DNA from: JAWKWH01 sp040830725
Lineage (GTDB): Bacteria > Pseudomonadota > Alphaproteobacteria > Rhizobiales > Rhizobiaceae
Length of the DNA: 64,000 bases
Reading direction: 5' to 3'
NCBI GenBank assembly: GCA_040830725.1
Contig: JBFOMG010000001.1
Location: forward strand, 124,001-188,000
Every line of letters begins with the position of its first letter. Positions within the stretch are counted from its first letter, which is position 1. A program made the position numbers and the translations under genes. Below are positions 34,700 through 43,115 of the stretch, piece after piece. Under the pieces are notes generated by a model, which saw only the letters and a list, made by a program, of their open reading frames with translations, made no database searches and had not been told where the DNA came from.

Positions 34700-35077
34700 A
34701 TGTTTTCGGTTAGTGCACGCGCTGGCAGTAAACGGGCGAACGGGTTGGGCGTGGGAAAAAAACGAATTCTCAGTACGGGTATGGTGGGTTTTCTTGCGGT
34801 TTCGCTCGCCGGCTGCCTTGGGGGCGGCGGGGTCGACACCGTTTTGCAGCAGACTGCTTACTCTGTTTACAGTTGTGGCGAAGATGGAAGGCTTTCGGTT
34901 CGCCGGCTTTCAGGGGCGATCGAGGTTCTCAGTCCCCGCGGAATCGAGGTTCGCTTGCCTGCGTCACCGCCAGGACAGACTGCGCGATATGGCGCGCCAC
35001 CCTATGCGCTTGTGTTCGATAATCGCGAAGCGCTTTGGTTTGTGACTGGTAAGAGGCCGCTTTCCTGCCGCAGATAG
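34700..35077 (+). CDS. Putative lipoprotein, MliC-like (C-type lysozyme inhibitor-like)
   Basis: 125 aa from the ATG at 34700; a GTG near 34748 giving MGKKRILSTGMVGFLAVSLA would give a more typical lipoprotein signal. Lipobox SLAGC is clear. The mature part (YSVYSCGEDGRLSVRRL, then GQTARYGAPPYALVFDNREA, ending PLSCRR) has the Cys pair, the short barrel pattern and the RY motif of MliC/PliC lysozyme inhibitors, which guard peptidoglycan in the periplasm. Recognition is by pattern, not by search. Upstream of sdhC; divergent from the caspase-like gene. Confidence 0.6.
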   Translation: MFSVSARAGSKRANGLGVGKKRILSTGMVGFLAVSLAGCLGGGGVDTVLQQTAYSVYSCGEDGRLSVRRLSGAIEVLSPRGIEVRLPASPPGQTARYGAPPYALVFDNREALWFVTGKRPLSCRR

Positions 35078-35268
35078 AAGTCGAAGCGTTCAATGTCAGC
35101 CTGAAATCAATGATAAATCGATTTAGCCTGTTGTTACGGACAAACCCCTACGAATTGGCGAAGAAATGATACGTCAATGGGCTTTGACGCGGCGCAAAAA
35201 GAACCATAGAAAAGAGCCGACTCTGCATTTGCAAACCCTCATTGACGGTCAGCCGACAGGAGCATGAA
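35078..35268 (+). promoter_or_regulatory. Leader of the sdh operon
   Basis: 191 bp between the lipoprotein gene and sdhC. The left half is AT-rich (about 35105-35135) and probably holds the sdh promoter. AGGAG at 35258-35262 is the ribosome-binding site that fixes the TTG start at 35269. No riboswitch or iron-box was recognised. Confidence 0.35.
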
Positions 35269-35667
35269 TTGAGCAGAAATTCCGCTTTGCGGCCGCGTCC
35301 ATTGTCACCGCATCTGTCGATCTACAAGCCAATTCCGACGATGGTGATGTCGATATTGCACCGCATGACCGGCGCCGCACTGTATTTTGGCACGTTGCTG
35401 GTTGCTTGGTGGCTGATTGCTGCCGCGACCTCGCAAAGTGCATTTGAGACGGCAAACTGGTTTTTCGGATCGATCATCGGCCGCCTGATACTTTTCGGCT
35501 ACACTTGGGCGCTGATGCACCACATGCTGGGCGGCATCCGCCACCTGATCTGGGACACTGGCGCACTTTTCGACAAGGAAACCTCCACCAAGCTTGCCTG
35601 GGCGACACTGACCGGTTCAATCGTGCTTACGATCCTGATCTGGATCGCCGGCTACGCGATGCGCTGA
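35269..35667 (+). CDS. sdhC: Succinate dehydrogenase cytochrome b556 subunit
   Basis: 132 aa membrane anchor of complex II. Start TTG at 35269 is chosen because AGGAG lies 6 bp upstream; the product MSRNSALRPRPLSPHLSIYK matches rhizobial SdhC. Three membrane spans, the quinone-site SILHRMTG and the heme-ligand region HHMLGGIRHLIWD are visible. Followed by sdhD after 9 bp. Confidence 0.95.
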   Translation: MSRNSALRPRPLSPHLSIYKPIPTMVMSILHRMTGAALYFGTLLVAWWLIAAATSQSAFETANWFFGSIIGRLILFGYTWALMHHMLGGIRHLIWDTGALFDKETSTKLAWATLTGSIVLTILIWIAGYAMR

Positions 35668-35676
35668 GGGACGGAT

Positions 35677-36060
35677 ATGACAGACTTACGCACTCCGCTC
35701 GGTAAGGTTCTGGGATCCGGCTCGGCAAAAGAGGGGACCGAGCACTTCTGGCGGCAAAGACTGACCGCAATCGCCAATGTGCCTTTGGTTTTGTTCTTTG
35801 TCGGGCTTTTGATCTCGATGACGGGCGCGGATTATGAGTCTGTAACCGGAGTTCTGGCCAATCCGCTCGTTGCGATCCTGATGATCCTGATGGTTGGCTC
35901 GGCTCTTTATCACATGCGGCTCGGCATGCAGGTGGTTATTGAAGACTACGTGCACGGCGAGGGCATGAAGATCAGCCTGCTGATCCTGAACAGTTTTTTC
36001 ACGGTTGCGGTTGGCGCGGCATGTGTTTTCTCACTTCTCAAACTGGCCTTCGGAGGCTGA
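35677..36060 (+). CDS. sdhD: Succinate dehydrogenase membrane anchor subunit
   Basis: 127 aa with three hydrophobic spans (ANVPLVLFFVGLLISM, LVAILMILMVGSALYHM, LLILNSFFTVAVGAACVF). The heme/quinone-side segment ALYHMRLGMQVVIEDYVHGE is typical of alphaproteobacterial SdhD. Second gene of the operon, 9 bp before sdhA. Confidence 0.95.
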   Translation: MTDLRTPLGKVLGSGSAKEGTEHFWRQRLTAIANVPLVLFFVGLLISMTGADYESVTGVLANPLVAILMILMVGSALYHMRLGMQVVIEDYVHGEGMKISLLILNSFFTVAVGAACVFSLLKLAFGG

Positions 36061-36069
36061 CTCCCTGAA

Positions 36070-37881
36070 ATGGCAAACGCGAATTCACCAGCCTATTCCT
36101 ATGTCGATCATAAATTTGACTGCGTTGTAATCGGCGCCGGAGGCGCCGGGCTCAGGGCAACGCTCGGCATGGCGGAACAAGGGCTGAAGACAGCCTGCAT
36201 CACCAAGGTATTTCCAACGCGAAGCCACACCGTTGCAGCCCAAGGCGGCATCGCTGCATCGCTGCAGAACATGGGTCCCGATTCCTGGCAATGGCACATG
36301 TACGACACCGTCAAGGGTTCGGACTGGCTCGGCGATGTCGATGCCATGCAGTATCTTGCCATGGAAGCACCAGCGGCCGTTTATGAACTTGAGCATTATG
36401 GTGTGCCGTTCTCCCGCACCGAGGAGGGCAAAATCTATCAGCGTCCCTTTGGCGGCCATATGCAGAACTACGGCGACGGCCCACCCGTGCAGCGTACATG
36501 CGCGGCTGCAGACCGGACCGGCCATGCGATTTTGCATACGCTTTATGGCCAATCGCTGAAAAACGACGCGCAGTTCTTTATCGAATATTTTGCCATCGAC
36601 CTGATCATGGAAGATGACGGGCGCTGCACCGGTGTTTTGGCATGGAACCTTGATGACGGCACGATCCACCGCTTTTCTGCCAAGATGGTAGTGCTGGCGA
36701 CCGGCGGTTATGGCCGCGCCTATTTTTCATGCACCTCTGCCCATACCTGTACCGGCGATGGCAGCGGCATGATCGCGCGGGCCGGGTTGCCGCTGCAGGA
36801 TATGGAGTTCGTGCAGTTCCATCCGACCGGCATTTATGGTGCCGGAACACTGATTACCGAGGGTGCGCGCGGTGAGGGTGGCTATCTGGTCAATTCGGAA
36901 GGCGAGCGCTTCATGGAGCGATATGCGCCGTCGGCCAAGGATTTGGCCTCGCGCGACGTGGTTTCGCGTTGCATGACGCTTGAAATCCGCGAAGGCCGCG
37001 GTGTCGGCAAGAATGCCGATCACATTTTCCTGCATCTGGACCATCTCGATCCCGCAGTGCTTGCCGAACGCCTGCCCGGCATATCGGAAAGTGCGAAGAT
37101 CTTCGCCGGTGTTGATCTGACCAAGGACCCGATCCCCGTGTTGCCGACGGTCCACTACAATATGGGCGGTGTGCCGACCAATTTCTGGGGCGAGGTGCTG
37201 AACCCGACGAAAAAAGATCCTGATGCCGTTTCGCCCGGCCTGATGGCGGTCGGTGAGGCGGGTTGTGCTTCCGTGCATGGCGCCAACCGGCTGGGTTCAA
37301 ACTCGCTGATTGATTTGGTGGTCTTCGGCCGGGCGGCCGCGATCCGGGCCGGAGAGGTGGTAAATCGTTCCGAACCGGTGCCGTCACTCAATGAGGCGGC
37401 CTGCGACAAGATCATGGACCGGTTTGACCGTCTGCGCCATGCTGACGGCGGCACTCCAACCGCTGCGCTGCGCGACAAGATGCAGGCGGCGATGCAGGAG
37501 GATGCGGCCGTATTCCGTACGTCGGAATCGCTGAAAAACGGCTGCGAGCGGGTATCGGGAATTTGGGGTGAACTGTCCGATGTGAAGGTCTCCGACCGCT
37601 CAATGATCTGGAATTCCGATCTGGTGGAAACGCTTGAACTGGAAAACCTGATGGCAAACGCCATCACCACAGTGTACTCGGCCGAGGCGCGCAAGGAGAG
37701 CCGCGGCGCCCACGCGCATGAGGATTATCCCGACCGCGATGACAAGAAATGGCGCAAGCACACGCTTTCCTGGGTCGATGACAAGGGCAAGGTCAAACTC
37801 GATTACCGGCCCGTGCATACCGAGCTGATCGCCGACGGCATTGACTTGAAAAAAATTGCCCCGAAGGCACGGGTTTATTGA
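36070..37881 (+). CDS. sdhA: Succinate dehydrogenase flavoprotein subunit
   Basis: 603 aa catalytic subunit; oxidises succinate to fumarate with covalent FAD. FAD motif VIGAGGAGLRATLGMAEQG, flavinylation His in SHTVAAQGGI, active-site GGHMQNYGDGPPVQRTCAA and HPTGIYGAGTLITEGARGEG, and C-terminal HAHEDYPDRDDKKW. Standard length. sdhB would be expected next but is displaced by the phosphoglycerol transferase gene. Confidence 0.98.
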   Translation: MANANSPAYSYVDHKFDCVVIGAGGAGLRATLGMAEQGLKTACITKVFPTRSHTVAAQGGIAASLQNMGPDSWQWHMYDTVKGSDWLGDVDAMQYLAMEAPAAVYELEHYGVPFSRTEEGKIYQRPFGGHMQNYGDGPPVQRTCAAADRTGHAILHTLYGQSLKNDAQFFIEYFAIDLIMEDDGRCTGVLAWNLDDGTIHRFSAKMVVLATGGYGRAYFSCTSAHTCTGDGSGMIARAGLPLQDMEFVQFHPTGIYGAGTLITEGARGEGGYLVNSEGERFMERYAPSAKDLASRDVVSRCMTLEIREGRGVGKNADHIFLHLDHLDPAVLAERLPGISESAKIFAGVDLTKDPIPVLPTVHYNMGGVPTNFWGEVLNPTKKDPDAVSPGLMAVGEAGCASVHGANRLGSNSLIDLVVFGRAAAIRAGEVVNRSEPVPSLNEAACDKIMDRFDRLRHADGGTPTAALRDKMQAAMQEDAAVFRTSESLKNGCERVSGIWGELSDVKVSDRSMIWNSDLVETLELENLMANAITTVYSAEARKESRGAHAHEDYPDRDDKKWRKHTLSWVDDKGKVKLDYRPVHTELIADGIDLKKIAPKARVY

Positions 37882-37986
37882 CCTGTTGTTAACCCTGTCA
37901 CCTTCGATACAGCCCCGAATTTCCCGCCAAAGCCAGATTTAATGCAATTCTAAGCGTTTAGCGGCCAAAACACTCCCGCCAGTGGT
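37882..37986 (+). other. Gap between sdhA and the transferase gene
   Basis: 105 bp, more AT-rich than the genes, with GTTGTTAAC just after the sdhA stop and TTTAATGCAATTCTAAG further on (a weak CtrA-like half-pair). It may hold a secondary promoter for the transferase gene. No hairpin was found. Confidence 0.3.
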
Positions 37987-39627
37987 GTGGAGTTGAGACC
38001 TTTGCAATCGGAATCCCAGGCAAAAGAAAAGCGCAGCGTCAGCTGGCTCGCCGGTCTGATGATCGTGGCGTTTGCGATCCCTTACATGATCTTTTCCATC
38101 AACTGGGCAACCAGCCTGTTCCACTTCCAGATGACGATGGCGTTTTCGGTTGTCCTCTATCTGGTACTGCAGCGTTTCGCGCCAAAAGCCGGTTCGTATT
38201 CGCGCGGGTTCCGACCGCCCTTGATTACGCTGCCGACGCTATTTTTCGGCGTGTGGGTCTATATTTTCTACATATTCGGCTATTTCGGGCTGGAGCCAAT
38301 CCTGTTCCACCTGCAAGTCGGCGCTGAATCTCGCGATGTTACCCACGGCATGCTGATGGAGACGCTGCCGCAGATCGGCATCATTGTCGCGTCCATCGCC
38401 GGTGTGTGGCTGCTGATCGCTTCAGATCGGCGGCTGCAGTGGTTCGACCGTTTTGCCTTCTTTCCGCTGATTGTTCTCAATCCGCTGGTCCTCGACGGCA
38501 TTGCTTACGCCAAAGACGCCTATACGGTCGCCGATGTCGATCTGGTGGAGCGCTATGCCGACGTCATGGAGGCCAAACCACCTGCAATACGGCCAAACAT
38601 CCTGCATATTTATCTTGAGAGCACCGAAGCAACGCTTCTTGACCGAAAATTGTTCGGATCGGCCATGGATCCGCTCATGCCCTATATTGAGCGCGGTGTC
38701 AGCCTTGAGAATGTGACCCAGATCGCACACACGCAATGGACACTTGCAGGACAGGTGGCCAGCAGCTGTGGCGTTCCGATGATGTCGATCGGGATCAGGC
38801 TGGCCGGCGATGTTTCCGTTACGGACGAAGGCTTGCTTCCGGAAGCGGCCTGCCTGTCCGACCGCCTTGCCGCAGATGGCTACGACACGACCTATCTGAC
38901 CATCGGTACGCTCGATTTCCAGCGCAAGCGGGAGTTTGTGGCTGCGCACAATTTCACCAGCGGGATCGGTTATGAGTCACTGCGGGACAAATATCCCGCC
39001 GGCGGCAACATGTTCGGCCTTGATGACGAGGATATCCTCAATGAGACCAGGGCATTGGTTCGCGCGAAGGCCAAGGACGACAAACCTTACTATCTTTCTG
39101 TGACGACGGCGGCCGGGCATATGCCGAATGGTTATACATCGCGCTCATGCGTCGGCCGGCCATCAGTGGAAAGACTTGGTGACACCACGCTTGAAGCAAT
39201 CCGGTGCACCAACGAACTTATCGTCGAGATGCTGACAGAATTCGAGGCCGAGGGGCTGCTGGAAGACACGCTGGTGGTCTTGCAAAGCGACCACTGGGCG
39301 ATGCGCAACTCGATCTACAATGATTTGCAAAAGCGGCGGCGCAGCAATCTGTTCGTCGCTATCGGCCCGGGTATTCAGCCCCAACGGATTACGAAACCAC
39401 TCTCGATTATCGATGTGTATCCGACAATTATGGAACTCGCGGGTTACGAACTTGTGGATCATGGCGCTGGTCTGGGCGTCTCTGCATTTGCCGACAGACC
39501 CAGCCTGATCGAGGAATTCGGGCTGGAGCACACCAATGTGCAAATCCGCCGCGACAAGAAGCTGCGGATCAAGCTATGGGGCTTGAAAAACAAGGACCAA
39601 CGGGTAGAACCAAAGGCACAATCCTGA
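37987..39627 (+). CDS. OpgB/CgmB-like phosphoglycerol transferase (alkaline phosphatase superfamily)
   Basis: 546 aa, GTG start. N-terminal membrane part with about five spans (residues 20-170, e.g. WLAGLMIVAFAIPYMIFSIN), then a periplasmic sulfatase-like domain from about 205. Catalytic landmarks: NILHIYLESTEAT (metal Glu), nucleophilic Thr in HTQWTLAGQVASSCGVPM, and metal site LQSDHWAMRNS. The WT-x-AG-x-V-x-S-x-CG-x-P pattern is that of E. coli OpgB (MdoB), which adds phosphoglycerol to periplasmic glucans; the rhizobial counterpart CgmB decorates cyclic glucans. Located between sdhA and sdhB, 16 bp before sdhB, which splits the normal sdhCDAB order. Confidence 0.85.
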   Translation: MELRPLQSESQAKEKRSVSWLAGLMIVAFAIPYMIFSINWATSLFHFQMTMAFSVVLYLVLQRFAPKAGSYSRGFRPPLITLPTLFFGVWVYIFYIFGYFGLEPILFHLQVGAESRDVTHGMLMETLPQIGIIVASIAGVWLLIASDRRLQWFDRFAFFPLIVLNPLVLDGIAYAKDAYTVADVDLVERYADVMEAKPPAIRPNILHIYLESTEATLLDRKLFGSAMDPLMPYIERGVSLENVTQIAHTQWTLAGQVASSCGVPMMSIGIRLAGDVSVTDEGLLPEAACLSDRLAADGYDTTYLTIGTLDFQRKREFVAAHNFTSGIGYESLRDKYPAGGNMFGLDDEDILNETRALVRAKAKDDKPYYLSVTTAAGHMPNGYTSRSCVGRPSVERLGDTTLEAIRCTNELIVEMLTEFEAEGLLEDTLVVLQSDHWAMRNSIYNDLQKRRRSNLFVAIGPGIQPQRITKPLSIIDVYPTIMELAGYELVDHGAGLGVSAFADRPSLIEEFGLEHTNVQIRRDKKLRIKLWGLKNKDQRVEPKAQS

Positions 39628-39643
39628 CAGGAGCGTCCGTGCG

Positions 39644-40423
39644 ATGGTTGAACTTACCCTCCCCAAGAATTCCAGAGTGGTCGAGGGCAAGACGTGGCCA
39701 AAACCCGAAGGCGCAACGAATATCCGCGAATACAAGATTTACCGCTGGTCGCCGGATGACGATGAAAATCCGCGCATCGACACCTATTACGTCGATCAGG
39801 ACGATTGCGGGCCAATGATCCTTGATGCGCTGCTTTGGATCAAGAACAAGATCGATCCAACGCTCACGCTGCGGCGTTCCTGCCGCGAGGGCATATGCGG
39901 GTCATGCTCGATGAATATCGACGGCACCAATACGCTGGCCTGTACCAAGGGCCATGACGAGGTGGTCGGTGTGGTCAAGGTTTATCCGCTGCCGCACATG
40001 CCGGTGGTCAAGGACCTGGTTCCGGATCTGACCAATTTCTATGCCCAGCACCGCTCCATCGAACCATGGCTGAAAACGGAATCGCCCGAACCGGCCAAGG
40101 AATGGCTGCAAAGCCACGAAGACCGACAGGAACTGGACGGGCTTTACGAGTGCATCCTGTGCGCCTGCTGCTCGACCTCATGTCCGTCCTATTGGTGGAA
40201 CTCGGACCGCTATCTCGGCCCGGCAACACTATTGCAGGCCTATCGCTGGCTTGCCGACAGCCGTGACGAGGCGACTGGCGAACGGCTCGACAATCTGGAA
40301 GATCCGTTCCGGCTATATCGCTGCCATACGATCATGAACTGCACACAGGCTTGTCCGAAGGGCCTGAATCCCGCCAAGGCGATCGCAGAGACCAAGAAGA
40401 TGCTGGTCGAGAGGAAGCTGTAG
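39644..40423 (+). CDS. sdhB: Succinate dehydrogenase iron-sulfur subunit
   Basis: 259 aa. [2Fe-2S] ligands in RRSCREGICGSCSMNIDG and the following LACTKG; [4Fe-4S]/[3Fe-4S] ligands in CILCACCSTSCPSYWWN and CTQACPKGLNP. Carries electrons from SdhA flavin to quinone. Separated from sdhA by the 1.6-kb transferase gene, but only 16 bp from it, so still likely on the same transcript. Confidence 0.98.
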   Translation: MVELTLPKNSRVVEGKTWPKPEGATNIREYKIYRWSPDDDENPRIDTYYVDQDDCGPMILDALLWIKNKIDPTLTLRRSCREGICGSCSMNIDGTNTLACTKGHDEVVGVVKVYPLPHMPVVKDLVPDLTNFYAQHRSIEPWLKTESPEPAKEWLQSHEDRQELDGLYECILCACCSTSCPSYWWNSDRYLGPATLLQAYRWLADSRDEATGERLDNLEDPFRLYRCHTIMNCTQACPKGLNPAKAIAETKKMLVERKL

Positions 40424-40498
40424 CCAGCCGCTTTCGAGGTTCCTTTGCTTCGGGCTTTATTTCGGAAATCTCTTGCTGAACGGTTTTGGATGGATCCG

Positions 40499-41722
40499 CT
40501 AGCTTGCGTGCCGTAGACGCCCCTGATCCAGCACTCGCTGCATTCTTTCCCGTGACGGTTTGCCAGCCTGGAATGACTTGTTGATACCGGTGTCGGCGGA
40601 TTGCACATCAGCCGAAAAACTGACCCGGTTGCGGCCTTCATTCTTGGCGGCATAAAGCGCTTCGTCTGCACGTTTGAATGATTTGTCGAACCCGTCATCT
40701 TTTTCGACAGCAGCAACGCCGAAACTTGCCGTCAGACGTTCGTCTTCCGGCATTCCCGGAAATGTCCGCAGTGAAAAAGCCGTGCGAATACCTTCGGCGG
40801 CCAGTCTTGCCTGTTTGTCATTGGCTCCTGCCAGAAGGATTGCGAATTCCTCGCCTCCCAACCGTCCAGCCACCACGTTGATCTCACGAAACAATTCTGC
40901 AAGCGAAACCAGCGCGGCGTCACCCACGGCATGACCCCAATTGTCGTTGACCCGCTTGAAGTAATCGATGTCGCACAAAATCAGGTAAGATCCATCCCCG
41001 GCTTCTTCGACCCGGCTCGCAAATGCTTCACGATTCAATAGGCCGGTCAGCGAATCGGTTTGTGAAGCCAACCGGTAGTTCGAGGCTACGGTGTCGAGCA
41101 TGCGATAGACCATCAACAATGAGAGTGTCAGGCCGGGCAAGGCCATGACAAGAATGGTCAAGGTTGCAAACCTCGAACTCTCGATATCTGAGTAGGACGT
41201 TACGGGATCGAACAGATACGCAAAACCGATCCCCCGAACACCGAACAGGACCACCATGACCATCAGACTTGCGGCAATTGCCAGATCAACAGGTCTCTTC
41301 GGTTCCTGCCGGAACATTCGCCAACCCGCCTCGAACAGGGGTGCGCCGCAGCCGAAATGAAACGGAATCGTGTTGTAGACGAACGGATAACCGGCAACTG
41401 CGGTGCCGACGGTTCCACCTGCCAGTACGATCGCAAGCGGCAGCGTTGCCGGGAACTTCCGCTTTGCGTTGGTCATCACCAGGATGGTCTGGCAGGTCAG
41501 CGTGGCTGACATCGTATACAAGACCACCACGGAAAGCAGTTGAATGTCTCCGTTCTCAAGCAGGAATCCGGAGGAAAATCCCAGTATCATGCTTGCAATG
41601 GCCAGCATCATCCAGTGCAGGTAGCGTTGGCGGGGATAGTGACGGTGCAGCAAGAGTGCTAGCAACAAGAAAGCTGCCAGCACTATCGATAGTGTCGCAA
41701 ATATGGCGTTGAGCTGCGTCAT
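40499..41722 (-). CDS. Membrane-bound diguanylate cyclase
   Basis: 407 aa. About six hydrophobic spans fill residues 1-225 (ATLSIVLAAFLLLALLL, HWMMLAIASMILGFSSGFL, and others), with no recognised sensory family. The C-terminal GGDEF domain begins at SQTDSLTGLLNREAFASRVE and has the active GGEEF, IDYFKRVNDNWGHAVGD and DEALYAAKNEGRN. It should make c-di-GMP. The RxxD inhibitory site five residues before GGEEF is absent (EINV), so feedback inhibition by that route is unlikely. Stands alone; convergent with sdhB. Confidence 0.92.
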   Translation of the reverse strand: MTQLNAIFATLSIVLAAFLLLALLLHRHYPRQRYLHWMMLAIASMILGFSSGFLLENGDIQLLSVVVLYTMSATLTCQTILVMTNAKRKFPATLPLAIVLAGGTVGTAVAGYPFVYNTIPFHFGCGAPLFEAGWRMFRQEPKRPVDLAIAASLMVMVVLFGVRGIGFAYLFDPVTSYSDIESSRFATLTILVMALPGLTLSLLMVYRMLDTVASNYRLASQTDSLTGLLNREAFASRVEEAGDGSYLILCDIDYFKRVNDNWGHAVGDAALVSLAELFREINVVAGRLGGEEFAILLAGANDKQARLAAEGIRTAFSLRTFPGMPEDERLTASFGVAAVEKDDGFDKSFKRADEALYAAKNEGRNRVSFSADVQSADTGINKSFQAGKPSRERMQRVLDQGRLRHAS

Positions 41723-42022
41723 CCGGTCAGTTAGCTGGTGCCCCGTTTGCGTCAGTATGCTCTAATTCGCGAAAACATATGGTTAATACGCCAATAATTT
41801 CCGGTTCCCTGATCGACGGGTCCGCCGATCCGTCGAACGCAACCGCCCTCATCATGATCAGTGGGCAAATAATTGTCCGCATTCTTCCCCGGTGATCCGG
41901 CGTCAAACCTCCAGCTGAGCCGGATAACGCAATTCTCACAATCTCGTGTAATGGTTTGATTTCAAACCCTTAGGTTTGCGCTCTAGGTCTGCAATGAGGC
42001 CTTTTGAGGAGAAATTTCACCC
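41723..42022. promoter_or_regulatory. Intergenic region upstream of msrA
   Basis: 300 bp without a gene, between the divergent cyclase and msrA genes. The right end holds the three-arm element at 41953-41978 and GAGGAG as the msrA ribosome-binding site. Otherwise nothing stands out. Confidence 0.35.
41953..41978. promoter_or_regulatory. Overlapping inverted repeats, possible operator of msrA
   Basis: Three arms in a row: GGTTTG (41953-41958), CAAACC (41963-41968), GGTTTG (41973-41978), with 4-bp spacers ATTT and CTTA. The middle arm can pair with either side. About 45 bp before the msrA ATG. Either an operator with overlapping sites or two exclusive RNA hairpins. Confidence 0.5.
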
Positions 42023-42628
42023 ATGATCCGATCATCCGTAGCAGCGCTTGCCGTCGCAGCAATCACATCTGTTTCTACCCCCGTTTTCTCAGCTGATACC
42101 GAGACGGCAATCTTTGCCGGTGGTTGCTTTTGGTGCGTGGAATCTGATTTTGACGTTGTCGATGGAGTGATTTCGACCACATCCGGCTATATCGGCGGTA
42201 AAGGAGAGAATCCAACCTACTATGATCATTCCAGCCGTGGTTGGCGGGAGGCGGTACGAATCGAATTTGATCCCGCCAAGGTCAGCTATTCCCAGCTATT
42301 GGATTCGTTTTTCCGTTCGGTTGATCCGACCGACGCCGGAGGTCAGTTCTGCGATCGTGGCCATTCTTACACGACTGCCGTTTATGCGACGAGTTCGGAG
42401 CAGGCAAAAGCTGCCGAGATGGCCAAAGACGCCGCGCAGACCGAACTTGGTAAAGCGGTTGTCACGCCGATTGAGACTGCAACCAAATTCTATGCGGCGG
42501 AAGATTATCATCAGGATTATCACAACAAGAACCCGCTGAGGTACAAGTACTACCGCTACAGCTGCGGGCGTGATAAATCAGTCAAAGCACTATGGGGAAC
42601 CGCGGCGCGGCGGGGGCTTGGATCGTAA
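42023..42628 (+). CDS. msrA: Periplasmic peptide-methionine (S)-S-oxide reductase
   Basis: 201 aa MsrA with a signal peptide (MIRSSVAALAVAAITSVSTP, cut near VFSAD), so it repairs oxidised methionine in exported proteins. Active-site GGCFWCVESDFD with the catalytic Cys, and the substrate residues in GYIGGKGENPTYYD and HYQDYHNKNP-like YHQDYHNKNPLRYKYYR. A C-terminal Cys (YSCGRD) can be the resolving residue. Upstream of a secreted DUF302 protein (19-bp gap). Confidence 0.93.
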   Translation: MIRSSVAALAVAAITSVSTPVFSADTETAIFAGGCFWCVESDFDVVDGVISTTSGYIGGKGENPTYYDHSSRGWREAVRIEFDPAKVSYSQLLDSFFRSVDPTDAGGQFCDRGHSYTTAVYATSSEQAKAAEMAKDAAQTELGKAVVTPIETATKFYAAEDYHQDYHNKNPLRYKYYRYSCGRDKSVKALWGTAARRGLGS

Positions 42629-42647
42629 CCCAACCCGGGAGGGATTC

Positions 42648-43097
42648 ATGTCTCTGAAACTTGCCATGGCGGCGGCGCTTGCCGTCACCTTCGCCAGCAC
42701 TGTGTTTGCTGCCGACGGATGGATCACCAAGAAAAGCAATCATGACGTGGCAACCACGGCTGATAACCTTGTTGCGGCAGCAGAGGGTGCCGGCGCCACG
42801 GTTTTTGCCCGTGTCGACCATCAGAAAGGTGCGACATCGATTGGTAGCGAAATTGCGGGCGCCACGCTGGTTATTTTTGGTAATCCGAAGATCGGTACGC
42901 CGATCATTGCCGAGAACCCGGAAGCAGGACTTGACCTGCCGATCCGGGTGTTGATCTGGGATGATGGCGGCCAGACAATGATTGGCTACCTGTCACCCGA
43001 CGAGCTGGCCGACCGGTACGGATTGAGCGAATCCGCCGGTGCGCTGAAAACCATGGGCGGCGCGGCCGGAAAGCTCACTGACAAAGCCGCCAACTAA
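42648..43097 (+). CDS. Secreted DUF302 domain protein
   Basis: 149 aa from the ATG at 42648, which follows GGGAGGG; an earlier in-frame start overlaps msrA and is unlikely. Signal peptide MSLKLAMAAALAVTFASTVF then ADGWITKKSNHDVATTADNL. The DUF302 (TT1751-like) core is AAEGAGATVFARVDHQKGA, GATLVIFGNPKIGTPIIAEN, LDLPIRVLIWDDGGQTMIGY. Biochemical role unknown; in this operon with periplasmic msrA it may relate to oxidative stress. Confidence 0.85.
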   Translation: MSLKLAMAAALAVTFASTVFAADGWITKKSNHDVATTADNLVAAAEGAGATVFARVDHQKGATSIGSEIAGATLVIFGNPKIGTPIIAENPEAGLDLPIRVLIWDDGGQTMIGYLSPDELADRYGLSESAGALKTMGGAAGKLTDKAAN

Positions 43098-43115
43098 GAC
43101 CTGACTGACCGGCGA

